Below are positions 1-5,548 of a stretch of 8,256 nt of DNA, one piece after another. Under the pieces are notes generated by a model. The model was given only the letters and a program-made list of their open reading frames with translations. It did no database searches and was not told the origin of the DNA. The stretch's first letter is position 1, and the number at the start of each line of letters is the position of its first letter. The position numbers and the translations under genes were made by a program. This DNA comes from an uncultured Paraprevotella sp. (GTDB lineage Bacteria > Bacteroidota > Bacteroidia > Bacteroidales > Bacteroidaceae): NCBI GenBank assembly GCA_900770805.1, contig CAAGLP010000026.1, positions 1 to 8,256 on the forward strand, written 5' to 3'.

Positions 1-90
1 ATTCTCCTTAGGCATGAAAGTGTTGTATGCCAGAGCAGCACACCCCACCACAATGATGCCTATGATACTGAATTTCGTAATCTTGTTCAT
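1..90 (-). CDS. N-terminus of an unidentified membrane-anchored or secreted protein (partial)
   Basis: Only the first 30 codons are in the window; the gene continues beyond base 1 on the minus strand. The ATG is at 90-88. The peptide starts MNKITKFSIIGIIVVGCAAL and continues AYNTFMPKEN. A lysine-bearing N-terminus is followed by a hydrophobic stretch at about residues 7-22, so the protein is either exported or anchored in the inner membrane. VVGC (residues 14-17) fits a loose lipobox, but the hydrophobic run continues past the Cys, so a type I signal peptide ending near ALA or an uncleaved anchor is as likely. The gene lies 77 bases downstream of the M18 aminopeptidase on the same strand, and I see no TAnnTTTG box between them, so read-through from the aminopeptidase is possible. 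I cannot name the family from this fragment. Confidence 0.6.
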   Translation of the reverse strand, partial: MNKITKFSIIGIIVVGCAALAYNTFMPKEN

Positions 91-103
91 TATTTAGCTC
101 TTA

Positions 104-123
104 TTTTCAAGGTTTTTCAAGGT
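104..123. repeat. 10-bp exact tandem duplication in the leader of the left-edge gene
   Basis: TTTTCAAGGT occurs twice head to tail (104-113 and 114-123). On the minus strand it reads ACCTTGAAAA twice, 14-33 bases upstream of the left-edge gene's ATG. Next to it, at 125-143, is a small imperfect palindrome built from CCTAG and CTAGG. It could be a simple slippage duplication; nothing shows a function. Confidence 0.6.
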
Positions 124-156
124 TGTCCTAGAATATCCTAGGCTTTCTTGTATCAA

Positions 157-170
157 CCGCTCACTGTTTA
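157..170 (-). repeat. Heptad repeat overlapping the aminopeptidase stop codon
   Basis: On the minus strand the aminopeptidase ends in two 7-base units, TAAACAG then TGAGCGG, the first of which begins with the TAA stop itself (168-170). The units belong to the same family as the arrays at 1953-1981 and 6685-6712. Two units alone would be unremarkable; the position relative to the stop is what links it to the others. Confidence 0.55.
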
Positions 171-1475
171 TTTCAAGAATTCAGCAAAAGCCTTTATGCA
201 GTTCTCGTGATCCTGAATGCTTGCAGTCTCGCGAGCAGAGTGCATACCCCAGATGGGATTGCCCATGTCCACACCCTTCACCGGGAAGGAAGAAGACAGA
301 ATGTTGCCCAGAGTGCTGCCACCAGCCACATCGCTATGGTTCACGAAGGTCTGATAAGGCGAACCGGCCTTTTTGCAAGCCTGCATGAACACGCTGGCAC
401 CCACGGCATCGCTCAGGTACTTCTGGCTGGCATTGTACTTAATCACAGGACCGCCGCCCATCACGGGATGGTTCGTGGGGTCGTACTTCTCGCTATAGTT
501 GGGATGCCATGCATGAGCATTGTCGGCACTCACCATGAACGACTTCTCTACACACATGGCAAAGCCCTCGAAACCATCGCCCTCTGCCTGACGTGCCACC
601 AGTCTCTGCACCAGCGAAGCAAAGAAGGGAGAACCAGCACCCTGCTTTGTCTGACTTCCAGTCTCCTCATTGTCAAAGATAGCCAGGCATTTTGTCACCT
701 CGGGAGTATCGGTTTCTGTAAGCAAAGCTTCCATACCGGCATGTGCCATGCTGAGGTCGTCCAAGCGACCGCTCTGTATCAGTTCTCCATACAGGCCCAC
801 ACGCTGAGCTGGTGTGGTATCGTACAGATAGAGGTCGAAGTCCAGAATCTCCCCGGCATCCACACCCAGTTCCTCAGCAACCAGGTTCTTCAGTATGCCA
901 CCGCTCACCGCTCCACGCTCACCGCTCACCGATAGCTGGGTTGTCAACACCGGCAACATATCCTTCTGCTTGGAGAGCGCCACGCCATCGTTCACCTGAC
1001 GGTTGAAGTGAATGGCCAGATTGGGGATGGTGAGTATGGGACGCTCTATTCGAACCAGGCGCACCACAGGCTCGGTGATGTTACCCTCTGCCGAAGCCAG
1101 CACCACACGTCCTGCTAACGACAGGGGACGGTCCATCCAGGTGGACATTATGGCACCGCCATACAGTTCGGTGTTCAGTTTCACCAAACCGCCCTCGCAC
1201 TTGATCTCTGCATTGGGCTTCACACGGAAACAAGGACTGTCCGAATGTGCCGAGATGATGCGCATGCCACCCTCAGCCAATGTCTTCTTGCCCATGTGGA
1301 AAGCGAAGATGGCAGAACCGTTCTTCGTAACGAAGAGTTTGTCACCCTCCTTCACCTCGGGACAAGCCTCCTCGGCCTTCCACTCCTTGTAACCAGCCTC
1401 GCAGAGGCACTTCTTTATTGTCTCCACCGCAAAGAAGTTCACGGGCGAAGCATTCATGAAATCTTCAAGTCTCAT
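168..1475 (-). CDS. M18 family aminopeptidase (aspartyl aminopeptidase type)
   Basis: A 435-residue cytoplasmic metallo-aminopeptidase, close to the usual M18 length and without a signal peptide. The family cleaves N-terminal residues, often acidic ones, from peptides and uses two metal ions, normally zinc. The expected ligands are visible: His77 in SAHSDSP, Asp239 in RLDDLSMA, Glu270-Glu271 in FDNEETGS, Asp318 in SADNAHAWHPNY, and His412 near the end in GMHSARE. The start MRLEDF is the first ATG and follows an A-rich leader; Met7 is a less likely alternative. A low-complexity stretch, SVSGERGAVSGG (residues 182-193), is encoded by a 7-base tandem repeat and looks like an insertion within the non-catalytic part of the protein. 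Transcription probably starts from the TATCTTAG box at 1534-1541. Role inferred: final trimming of imported peptides, alongside the secreted DPP IV upstream. Confidence 0.95.
   Translation of the reverse strand: MRLEDFMNASPVNFFAVETIKKCLCEAGYKEWKAEEACPEVKEGDKLFVTKNGSAIFAFHMGKKTLAEGGMRIISAHSDSPCFRVKPNAEIKCEGGLVKLNTELYGGAIMSTWMDRPLSLAGRVVLASAEGNITEPVVRLVRIERPILTIPNLAIHFNRQVNDGVALSKQKDMLPVLTTQLSVSGERGAVSGGILKNLVAEELGVDAGEILDFDLYLYDTTPAQRVGLYGELIQSGRLDDLSMAHAGMEALLTETDTPEVTKCLAIFDNEETGSQTKQGAGSPFFASLVQRLVARQAEGDGFEGFAMCVEKSFMVSADNAHAWHPNYSEKYDPTNHPVMGGGPVIKYNASQKYLSDAVGASVFMQACKKAGSPYQTFVNHSDVAGGSTLGNILSSSFPVKGVDMGNPIWGMHSARETASIQDHENCIKAFAEFLK
901..929 (-). repeat. In-frame heptad array inside the aminopeptidase gene
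   Basis: Read on the minus strand, four contiguous 7-base units fill 929-902: GTGAGCG, GTGAGCG, TGGAGCG, GTGAGCG, followed by a partial GTGGC. They encode most of residues 183-193 of the aminopeptidase (VSGERGAVSGG). This is the same TGAGCGG family found at gene 3' ends in this window. The third unit is the only imperfect one; had it matched the others, codon 914-912 would be TGA instead of GGA. Confidence 0.8.
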
Positions 1476-1533
1476 ATCTTGTGTATTCTTTTATTGTTTT
1501 AGGTTATGATACGAAATGTTAAATATTTGACTG

Positions 1534-1541
1534 CTAAGATA
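1534..1541 (-). promoter_or_regulatory. Probable promoter (-7 box) of the M18 aminopeptidase
   Basis: The minus strand reads TATCTTAG, seven of eight matches to the Bacteroidetes -7 consensus TAnnTTTG. It sits about 60 bases upstream of the ATG at 1475 and would leave an A/T-rich leader of about 50 bases. A clear -33 TTTG at the usual spacing is not visible. Confidence 0.45.
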
Positions 1542-1626
1542 CAAAAAAGTTTGACGATAGTTACTATATATTAGGATTTATTAAGAAAAGAGTGGAGTCC
1601 TCCCAAACAAACCAAGGAATAAATCC

Positions 1627-1743
1627 ATGTTCTCACGCAGGTTTCATACCTTTCTTTCTTCTTGGGAGAACAGAGATGCTTTCTATAAGCGAATCTCAGA
1701 CTATGGATGTGAAGGTGCAGAAAGTTGGAAAACAGTTATGTGA
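1627..1743 (+). CDS. Possible 38-residue small ORF in the spacer (doubtful)
   Basis: ATG at 1627 to TGA at 1741-1743 encodes 38 residues; the C-terminal half reads WENRDAFYKRISDYGCEG, then AESWKTVM. The composition is protein-like (mixed charged and aromatic residues, no low complexity), and the frame is open upstream to a TAA at 1582-1584. I see no TAnnTTTG box directly upstream and no good ribosome binding site, and I do not recognise the sequence. It could be a real microprotein, a remnant of a decayed gene, or chance. It is the only coding candidate in the 349-base gap between the aminopeptidase and the tRNA. Confidence 0.2.
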   Translation: MFSRRFHTFLSSWENRDAFYKRISDYGCEGAESWKTVM

Positions 1744-1777
1744 ATTGTGATGACAGTGTTTATACTGCACTGATAAT

Positions 1778-1817
1778 AAAAATGGAGAAGCTGAATCAAA
1801 TCAGCTTCTCCATTTTT
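1778..1817 (-). terminator. Rho-independent terminator of tRNA-Arg
   Basis: A perfect 17-bp inverted repeat (1778-1794 and 1801-1817) surrounds a 6-base loop. The stem core is AATGGAGAAGCTGA and its reverse complement. On the minus strand the stem ends in a run of five T, so it works as an intrinsic terminator 7 bases after the tRNA 3' end. The A-run on the other side makes it potentially bidirectional. Confidence 0.9.
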
Positions 1818-1824
1818 CAAATAG

Positions 1825-1898
1825 TGACCTCGCTGGGACTCTAACCCAGGACCTTCGGAACCGGAATCCGACGCTCTATACAACTAAGCTACGAGGCC
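1825..1898 (-). tRNA. tRNA-Arg, anticodon CCG
   Basis: The minus strand folds as a complete cloverleaf of 74 bases. The acceptor arms are GGCCTCG and CGAGGTC (one G-U pair) with discriminator A. The anticodon stem TCGGA/TCCGA encloses the loop TTCCGGT, giving anticodon CCG, which reads the Arg codon CGG. The T arm is CTGGG TTAGAGT CCCAG, where TTAGAGT corresponds to the usual TTCGAAT/TTCGAGT loop. The 3' CCA is not encoded and must be added by nucleotidyltransferase. It lies 80 bases downstream of the DPP IV gene on the same strand and ends in a strong terminator at 1778-1817. No integrase or attachment-site duplication is visible nearby. Confidence 0.95.
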
Positions 1899-1902
1899 TT
1901 AT

Positions 1903-1981
1903 TGAACGGAAAACGGAAAGGTTAAAACGGAAAACTGCAGTTAATCGTTCAACCGCTCACCGCTCATCCGTTCACCGTTTA
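1903..1981. repeat. Inverted heptad arrays around CTGCAG between DPP IV and tRNA-Arg
   Basis: The right arm, read on the minus strand from the DPP IV stop, has the units TAAACGG, TGAACGG, (A) TGAGCGG, TGAGCGG (1981-1953), and its first three bases are the stop codon. The left arm, read on the plus strand, has five in-phase heptads: TGAACGG, AAAACGG, AAAGGTT, AAAACGG, AAAACTG (1903-1937). The arms meet at the perfect palindrome AACTGCAGTT (1933-1942). The whole is an imperfect inverted repeat of about 79 bases that could fold at the 3' end of the DPP IV mRNA. The deviant unit AAAGGTT reads on the minus strand as part of TAACCTTTC (1924-1916), which is weakly -7-like, so it might also serve the tRNA; that is speculative. 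Confidence 0.75.
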
Positions 1982-4192
1982 CTTAATGCTCTGCTTAAAG
2001 TGGTTTACCAACTGGCGATAGAGGTGGTTGCGGGTGTTGCCACCATAGATGGAGTGGTTGCGGTTGGTGTAGGTGAGCTGGCGGAAGTCCTTGTCGGCAT
2101 GAACGAGGGCTTCGGTATACTCTGCCACATTGCGATAGTGTACATTGTCGTCGGCAGAACCGTGGATGATGAGCAGACTTCCGCTGAGGTTCTTGGCACG
2201 TGAGATGGGGCTGCAATCATAGCCTTCGGGGTTCTCCTTGGGAGTGCGCATGAAACGCTCGGTGTAGACGGTGTCGTAGTAGCGCCATGATGTGGGAGGT
2301 GCAACCGCCACACCGGCATAGAAGACGGGACGACCTTCAGACATACTCATCAGTGTGTTGAAACCACCGAAGCTCCATCCCCAGATACCTATGTGCTTGG
2401 CATCAACCCAAGGCTGCTTGCTGAGGTATATGGCTGTCTCCACCTGGTCGTGGCTCTCCAGCTGACCCAGTTTGAGGTAGGTCTGCTTCTCGAACTCGGC
2501 ACCACGGCCACCTGTGCCGCGTCCATCAACGATAACGCTAACGAAACCTTCCTGTGCCAGGTATCTCTCTAGAAGAGCAGCAGAGCAGTTGCCTGCATAC
2601 CATGAATCCTGTACCTGCTGAGAACCAGGACCGCTATACTGGAAGAGTATCACGGGGTACTTCTTGCTGGCGTCGAAGTTGGCTGGCTTCACCATTATGC
2701 CGTTGAGGTTTACACCATCCTGAGTCTGGAAGTTGAAGAACTCTATGCTTGCAAGGTTCATGCCGTCAATCTTCTGCTTCAAGGGCGCATTGTCCTGAAG
2801 TGTCTTTGTCACCTTGCCCTTGGCATCGCGAAGGGTGTAGGTGGGAGGTATGGTGGCAGAGTGATGTGTGAGCATCAGGTGCTTGAAGTTCTTGGAGAAG
2901 ATGGCAGAGTTCTGACCAGCCTCGGTACTGATAGGAGTTACCTTGCCCTTGGCATCGCACTTGTAGACACCGGTGCGCAGAGGACCGCCGTCCTTGGCCT
3001 GATAGTAGTAGGTGCCTGTCTTCTCGTCATAACCGTAGAAGTCGGTGATGATGTCGGTACCCTTGCCAATCTCGCGCTTCTGTGTGCCCAAGAGGTTGTA
3101 CTGATACAGATGAGCATAGCCGGAGCGCTCGCTGAGCAGGATGAAACCGTCCTGTATGGTGGTGAAGTGGGTATAGGCATTGTCGGCAACGTAGGGTTTC
3201 ACCTCGTCTGTCACGATGCAACGGCACTCGGCAGAGCGTGGGTTGGCAACCCATACCTTCAGGTTGTCTTGATGACGGTTCTGTGTGAGGATGAGCAACT
3301 TGTCGGGGTCGCTGCTGAACTTGATGCGTGGGATATAGCCTTCAGCCTCCAGAGGCACGCGAACTTGTCGTGTGGCACGGCTCTTGATGTCGAAGGTGTG
3401 CACGGTTACCTGGCTGTTGGGCTGTCCGGCAATGGGATATTTATACTCGTAGGCACCGGGATATTCGGCATTTGCCTGTATCTCGGGAACCATACCCTTG
3501 TACATGGGGAATGAGAACAGAGGCACCTGGCTCTCGTCGTAACGAATCCAAGCGAGCACGCTGCCATCGGCATTGAAGTCGAAGCTGCGGTTGGTGACGA
3601 ACTCCTCTTCGTACACCCAGTCGGCCTTACCGTTGATGATGCTGTTGAACTTACCGTCCTTGGTGACCTGTACCTCGGCATTGTCGAAGAGCAACTTCAC
3701 GATGAAGAGATTGCCTTCGCGCACAAAGCCTACCATATTGCCATCGGGGCTCCAAAGGGGACACTCCTGTGGACCTCCATCGGAGAGGGGAGCCAGAGTG
3801 CGGTTCTGTACATTATATATATAATATACGGCAGTGGTGCTATGGCGGTATATACCCTGTGTTTTGGTGCGGATGAGGATGTTCTTCTGGTTGGGCGACA
3901 TGGTGTAGCCATCAATACGTGAAAGTTTGATCTTACCCTTGGTGTTGTCCACATCAAAGAGAACACCTGTCTGCTCGCCAGTCTTGAAGGAACTTACCAC
4001 AATTCTCTTGCCATCCACCAATTGACTATAGCTTTCGCCATCGTCCAGAGGATTGACTCCATAGATGCCATGAGCACCGAATGTTCCGTCGGTAATAGAC
4101 TTCAATGTGAGGGGACCATCCTGTGCCAGAATATTGCTGGAAAGGACGGGAGAAACCATGATGGTCAGTGCAAGTAGTAACTTCTTTATCAT
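1979..4192 (-). CDS. Dipeptidyl peptidase IV (S9B serine peptidase), secreted
   Basis: Start chosen at ATG 4192-4190: it gives a signal peptide (MIKKLLLALTIMVSPVLSSN, probably cleaved after ILAQ or nearby), has AAAGGCG just upstream, and lies downstream of the -7 box, whereas the earlier in-frame ATG at 4228 lies upstream of it. The product is 737 residues, normal for the family. Numbering from this start, an N-terminal beta-propeller carries the double-Glu motif DWVYEEEF (about 191-198), which binds the substrate amino terminus. The C-terminal alpha/beta hydrolase domain has nucleophile Ser607 in GWSFGG, Asp681 in HGSADDNVHY and His713 in NRNHSIYGG. DPP IV removes Xaa-Pro (or Xaa-Ala) dipeptides from peptide N-termini outside the cytoplasm. 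The related prolyl tripeptidyl peptidase is the main alternative; the stretch YYDTVYTERFMRTP favours DPP IV. The stop codon is the first three bases of a heptad array. Confidence 0.95.
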   Translation of the reverse strand: MIKKLLLALTIMVSPVLSSNILAQDGPLTLKSITDGTFGAHGIYGVNPLDDGESYSQLVDGKRIVVSSFKTGEQTGVLFDVDNTKGKIKLSRIDGYTMSPNQKNILIRTKTQGIYRHSTTAVYYIYNVQNRTLAPLSDGGPQECPLWSPDGNMVGFVREGNLFIVKLLFDNAEVQVTKDGKFNSIINGKADWVYEEEFVTNRSFDFNADGSVLAWIRYDESQVPLFSFPMYKGMVPEIQANAEYPGAYEYKYPIAGQPNSQVTVHTFDIKSRATRQVRVPLEAEGYIPRIKFSSDPDKLLILTQNRHQDNLKVWVANPRSAECRCIVTDEVKPYVADNAYTHFTTIQDGFILLSERSGYAHLYQYNLLGTQKREIGKGTDIITDFYGYDEKTGTYYYQAKDGGPLRTGVYKCDAKGKVTPISTEAGQNSAIFSKNFKHLMLTHHSATIPPTYTLRDAKGKVTKTLQDNAPLKQKIDGMNLASIEFFNFQTQDGVNLNGIMVKPANFDASKKYPVILFQYSGPGSQQVQDSWYAGNCSAALLERYLAQEGFVSVIVDGRGTGGRGAEFEKQTYLKLGQLESHDQVETAIYLSKQPWVDAKHIGIWGWSFGGFNTLMSMSEGRPVFYAGVAVAPPTSWRYYDTVYTERFMRTPKENPEGYDCSPISRAKNLSGSLLIIHGSADDNVHYRNVAEYTEALVHADKDFRQLTYTNRNHSIYGGNTRNHLYRQLVNHFKQSIK

Positions 4193-4216
4193 CGCCTTTT
4201 TGTCTTTAAAACCTTG

Positions 4217-4224
4217 CAAAGGTA
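4217..4224 (-). promoter_or_regulatory. Promoter (-7 box) of the DPP IV gene
   Basis: The minus strand reads TACCTTTG, an exact match to TAnnTTTG, followed by CAAGG. It lies about 25 bases upstream of the ATG at 4192, giving a short leader of roughly 17 bases. A TTATTTA stretch lies where a -33 element would be, but it is not a clean TTTG. Confidence 0.75.
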
Positions 4225-4320
4225 GCAAAATAATGTCATAAATAAGGGCATCTTGGATGCAGTTTTAGCTTTTTTATGATAATTCTTTAGCAAAAGTATC
4301 ATGTTTTACTGTCTTTTTGT

Positions 4321-4328
4321 TAACTTTG
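4321..4328 (+). promoter_or_regulatory. Promoter (-7 box) of the ABC ATPase gene
   Basis: TAACTTTG matches TAnnTTTG exactly and ends 24 bases before the ATG at 4353. The -33 element is unclear. It is divergent from the DPP IV promoter at 4217-4224, with about 100 bases between the two boxes. The intervening sequence is A/T-rich with no obvious operator. Confidence 0.7.
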
Positions 4329-4352
4329 TCGTCAGTTTATGCGTAAGAAAAC

Positions 4353-5048
4353 ATGCTCCTAAACTTCAAGGACCTGACTATAGGTTATCGGGACAGGGTA
4401 GTCGCATCTGCTTTAACGGCAGGTTTGACAGAAGGAAAGGTTACATGCCTGCTTGGCGCCAATGGCATTGGTAAGAGTACCTTGCTTAGAACACTGGCAG
4501 GATATCTGGCTCCGCTTGAAGGACAAATGGACAGGGTAAGTCCCGAAACTCTGGGTGTGGTACTCACCGAGCGCACAGATGCAATGGGGCTGAGTGTTAG
4601 AGAGGTGGTAGCCATGGGAAGACACCCATACACGGGGTATTTCGGACGCATGCAAAGCGAGGACGAACAGATAGTGGAGAAAGCCATGATGCTGACACAC
4701 ACCGAGGAGTTTGCTTATAGGGCATTTGCTTCGCTAAGCGATGGAGAACGACAGAAGGTAATGATAGCCAAGGTGTTAGCTCAGGAGACTCCGATAATAC
4801 TGATGGACGAACCCTCAGCTTTTCTGGATTTTCCATCCAAGGTACAACTGATGCTTCTGCTTAGCGACCTTGCGCACAATCAGGGAAAGGCCATTTTGCT
4901 CTCCACGCACGATGTGGGCATAGCACTGAAGACGGCAGACATACTCTGGCTTATGCAGGACGGGGGAATGACCATAGGCACTCCGCATGAATTGCAGGAA
5001 TCTGGTGCCATAGACACTTTCTTGGGCGAAAGTCGCTCGTATATTTAA
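4353..5048 (+). CDS. ABC transporter ATP-binding protein, FecE/BtuD type
   Basis: A 231-residue cytoplasmic nucleotide-binding subunit that powers import of a metal chelate (ferric siderophore, heme or cobalamin class). Visible motifs: Walker A GANGIGKST (35-43), signature LSDGE (128-132), Walker B ILMDEP (149-154, catalytic Glu153), D-loop FLD (157-159) and H-loop STHD (His186). The signature has Asp where LSGGE is canonical, and the expected Q-loop region (about 70-76, VLTERTD) lacks the usual Gln. I recall similar forms in Bacteroidetes relatives of this subfamily, so this need not mean loss of function. The protein is at the short end for the family. Its likely partners, the permease (5549-6622) and binding protein (6710-7750), are on the other strand, so it is transcribed separately from its own promoter at 4321-4328. 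Substrate cannot be fixed from sequence, and no riboswitch-sized leader is present. Confidence 0.93.
   Translation: MLLNFKDLTIGYRDRVVASALTAGLTEGKVTCLLGANGIGKSTLLRTLAGYLAPLEGQMDRVSPETLGVVLTERTDAMGLSVREVVAMGRHPYTGYFGRMQSEDEQIVEKAMMLTHTEEFAYRAFASLSDGERQKVMIAKVLAQETPIILMDEPSAFLDFPSKVQLMLLLSDLAHNQGKAILLSTHDVGIALKTADILWLMQDGGMTIGTPHELQESGAIDTFLGESRSYI
5040..5047 (+). promoter_or_regulatory. Possible promoter of the small secreted protein
   Basis: TATATTTA (seven of eight to TAnnTTTG) overlaps the end of the ATPase gene, with TTTC/TTGG at 5018-5025 near the -33 position. It would give a leader of about 50 bases that is almost pure A/T and contains a 16-bp palindrome, TTTAATTTAAATTAAA (5077-5092). 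A/T-rich leaders of this kind are typical of strongly expressed Bacteroidetes genes. Co-transcription with the ATPase remains possible. Confidence 0.35.
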
Positions 5049-5102
5049 GATTAGGAATGAATAGTAATAATAATAATTTAATTTAAATTAAAAATCAACA
5101 TT

Positions 5103-5531
5103 ATGAAGAAGTTGTTTGTAGTACTGGCCGCTATGGTTATGACACTGAGCGCCAGCGCATTTGAATTCGACGGTATCAACCTGAATGCCAGTGTAAACAA
5201 GATCTCTGCTGAGATTGCAAAGCGTGGTTATTCTTACGACGAGACTAAGGACGCATTCACAGGTGTATGCCGCGGTACAGAGATCTCTCTGTCATTGAAC
5301 TGGAAGGACGTTAAGGAAGGCGGTAAGTTGGGTCAGCTCGTTGTAGACGTTCCCATGAAGGAGCAGAACGCTATGGCTATCGTAACCAAGATGTTCAATG
5401 TTATCTATCACGTTGCAAAGGGTTCAAAGGCTAACACCTACGAGGTTTCTGAGGATGGTACAACCGTTGAGGTAAGCACTATTGCCAATGGCATTCGTTT
5501 GACTTACAACACTCCTTACTACAAGAAGTAA
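5103..5531 (+). CDS. Small secreted protein of unknown function
   Basis: 142 residues with a clear type I signal peptide (MKKLFVVLAAMVMTLSASA, cleavage before FEFDG), so the mature protein of about 123 residues is periplasmic or exported; there is no lipobox. No catalytic motif is seen. The layout (EFDGINLNAS near the start, then KRGYSYDETKDAFTG) loosely recalls uncharacterised Bacteroidetes secreted proteins with an F.GI.L..S...F...L..KGF pattern; this is a pattern impression only. One Cys is present in the mature part. Codon use differs sharply from its neighbours: all 14 Lys are AAG, 8 of 10 Gly are GGT, and none of 8 Ile is ATA, whereas the ATPase uses ATA often. That points to high expression. 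The gene lies 54 bases after the ATPase and 17 bases from the convergent permease end. A link to the importer is possible from position but unproven. Confidence 0.88.
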   Translation: MKKLFVVLAAMVMTLSASAFEFDGINLNASVNKISAEIAKRGYSYDETKDAFTGVCRGTEISLSLNWKDVKEGGKLGQLVVDVPMKEQNAMAIVTKMFNVIYHVAKGSKANTYEVSEDGTTVEVSTIANGIRLTYNTPYYKK

Positions 5532-5544
5532 ATCACATTTTTTT
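5516..5544 (+). terminator. Weak candidate terminator after the small secreted gene
   Basis: A short inverted repeat, TTACT/AGTAA with a 6-base loop (5516-5531), overlaps the stop codon and is followed after 6 bases by seven T (5538-5544). The stem is only 5 bp and A/T-rich, so this is a weak call; it is the only terminator-like structure in the 17-base convergent gap. Confidence 0.25.
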
Positions 5545-5548
5545 CTAA

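Noticed and set aside
901..981. The heptad arrays as a CRISPR array
   Set aside because: Units are 7 bases, contiguous, without unique spacers, and occur at separate sites at gene ends; no cas genes are present.
1825..1898. tRNA-Arg as the attachment site of an integrated element
   Set aside because: No repeat of the tRNA 3' end, integrase or phage gene is present in the window.
2861..3514. A 217-codon plus-strand open frame inside the DPP IV gene
   Set aside because: It is antisense to the beta-propeller coding region of an unambiguous S9B peptidase, with a repetitive Val/Gly/Leu-rich translation typical of an antisense shadow.
4193..4228. An upstream in-frame start adding 12 residues to DPP IV
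   Set aside because: It would begin before the TACCTTTG promoter box at 4217-4224 and would bury the signal peptide behind a charged extension.
4273..4282. The 10-mer TTTATGATAA shared with 7821-7830 as a possible operator common to the ATPase and right-edge lipoprotein promoters
   Set aside because: Its distance to the -7 box differs (38 versus 6 bases between) and it is A/T-rich, so chance is enough.
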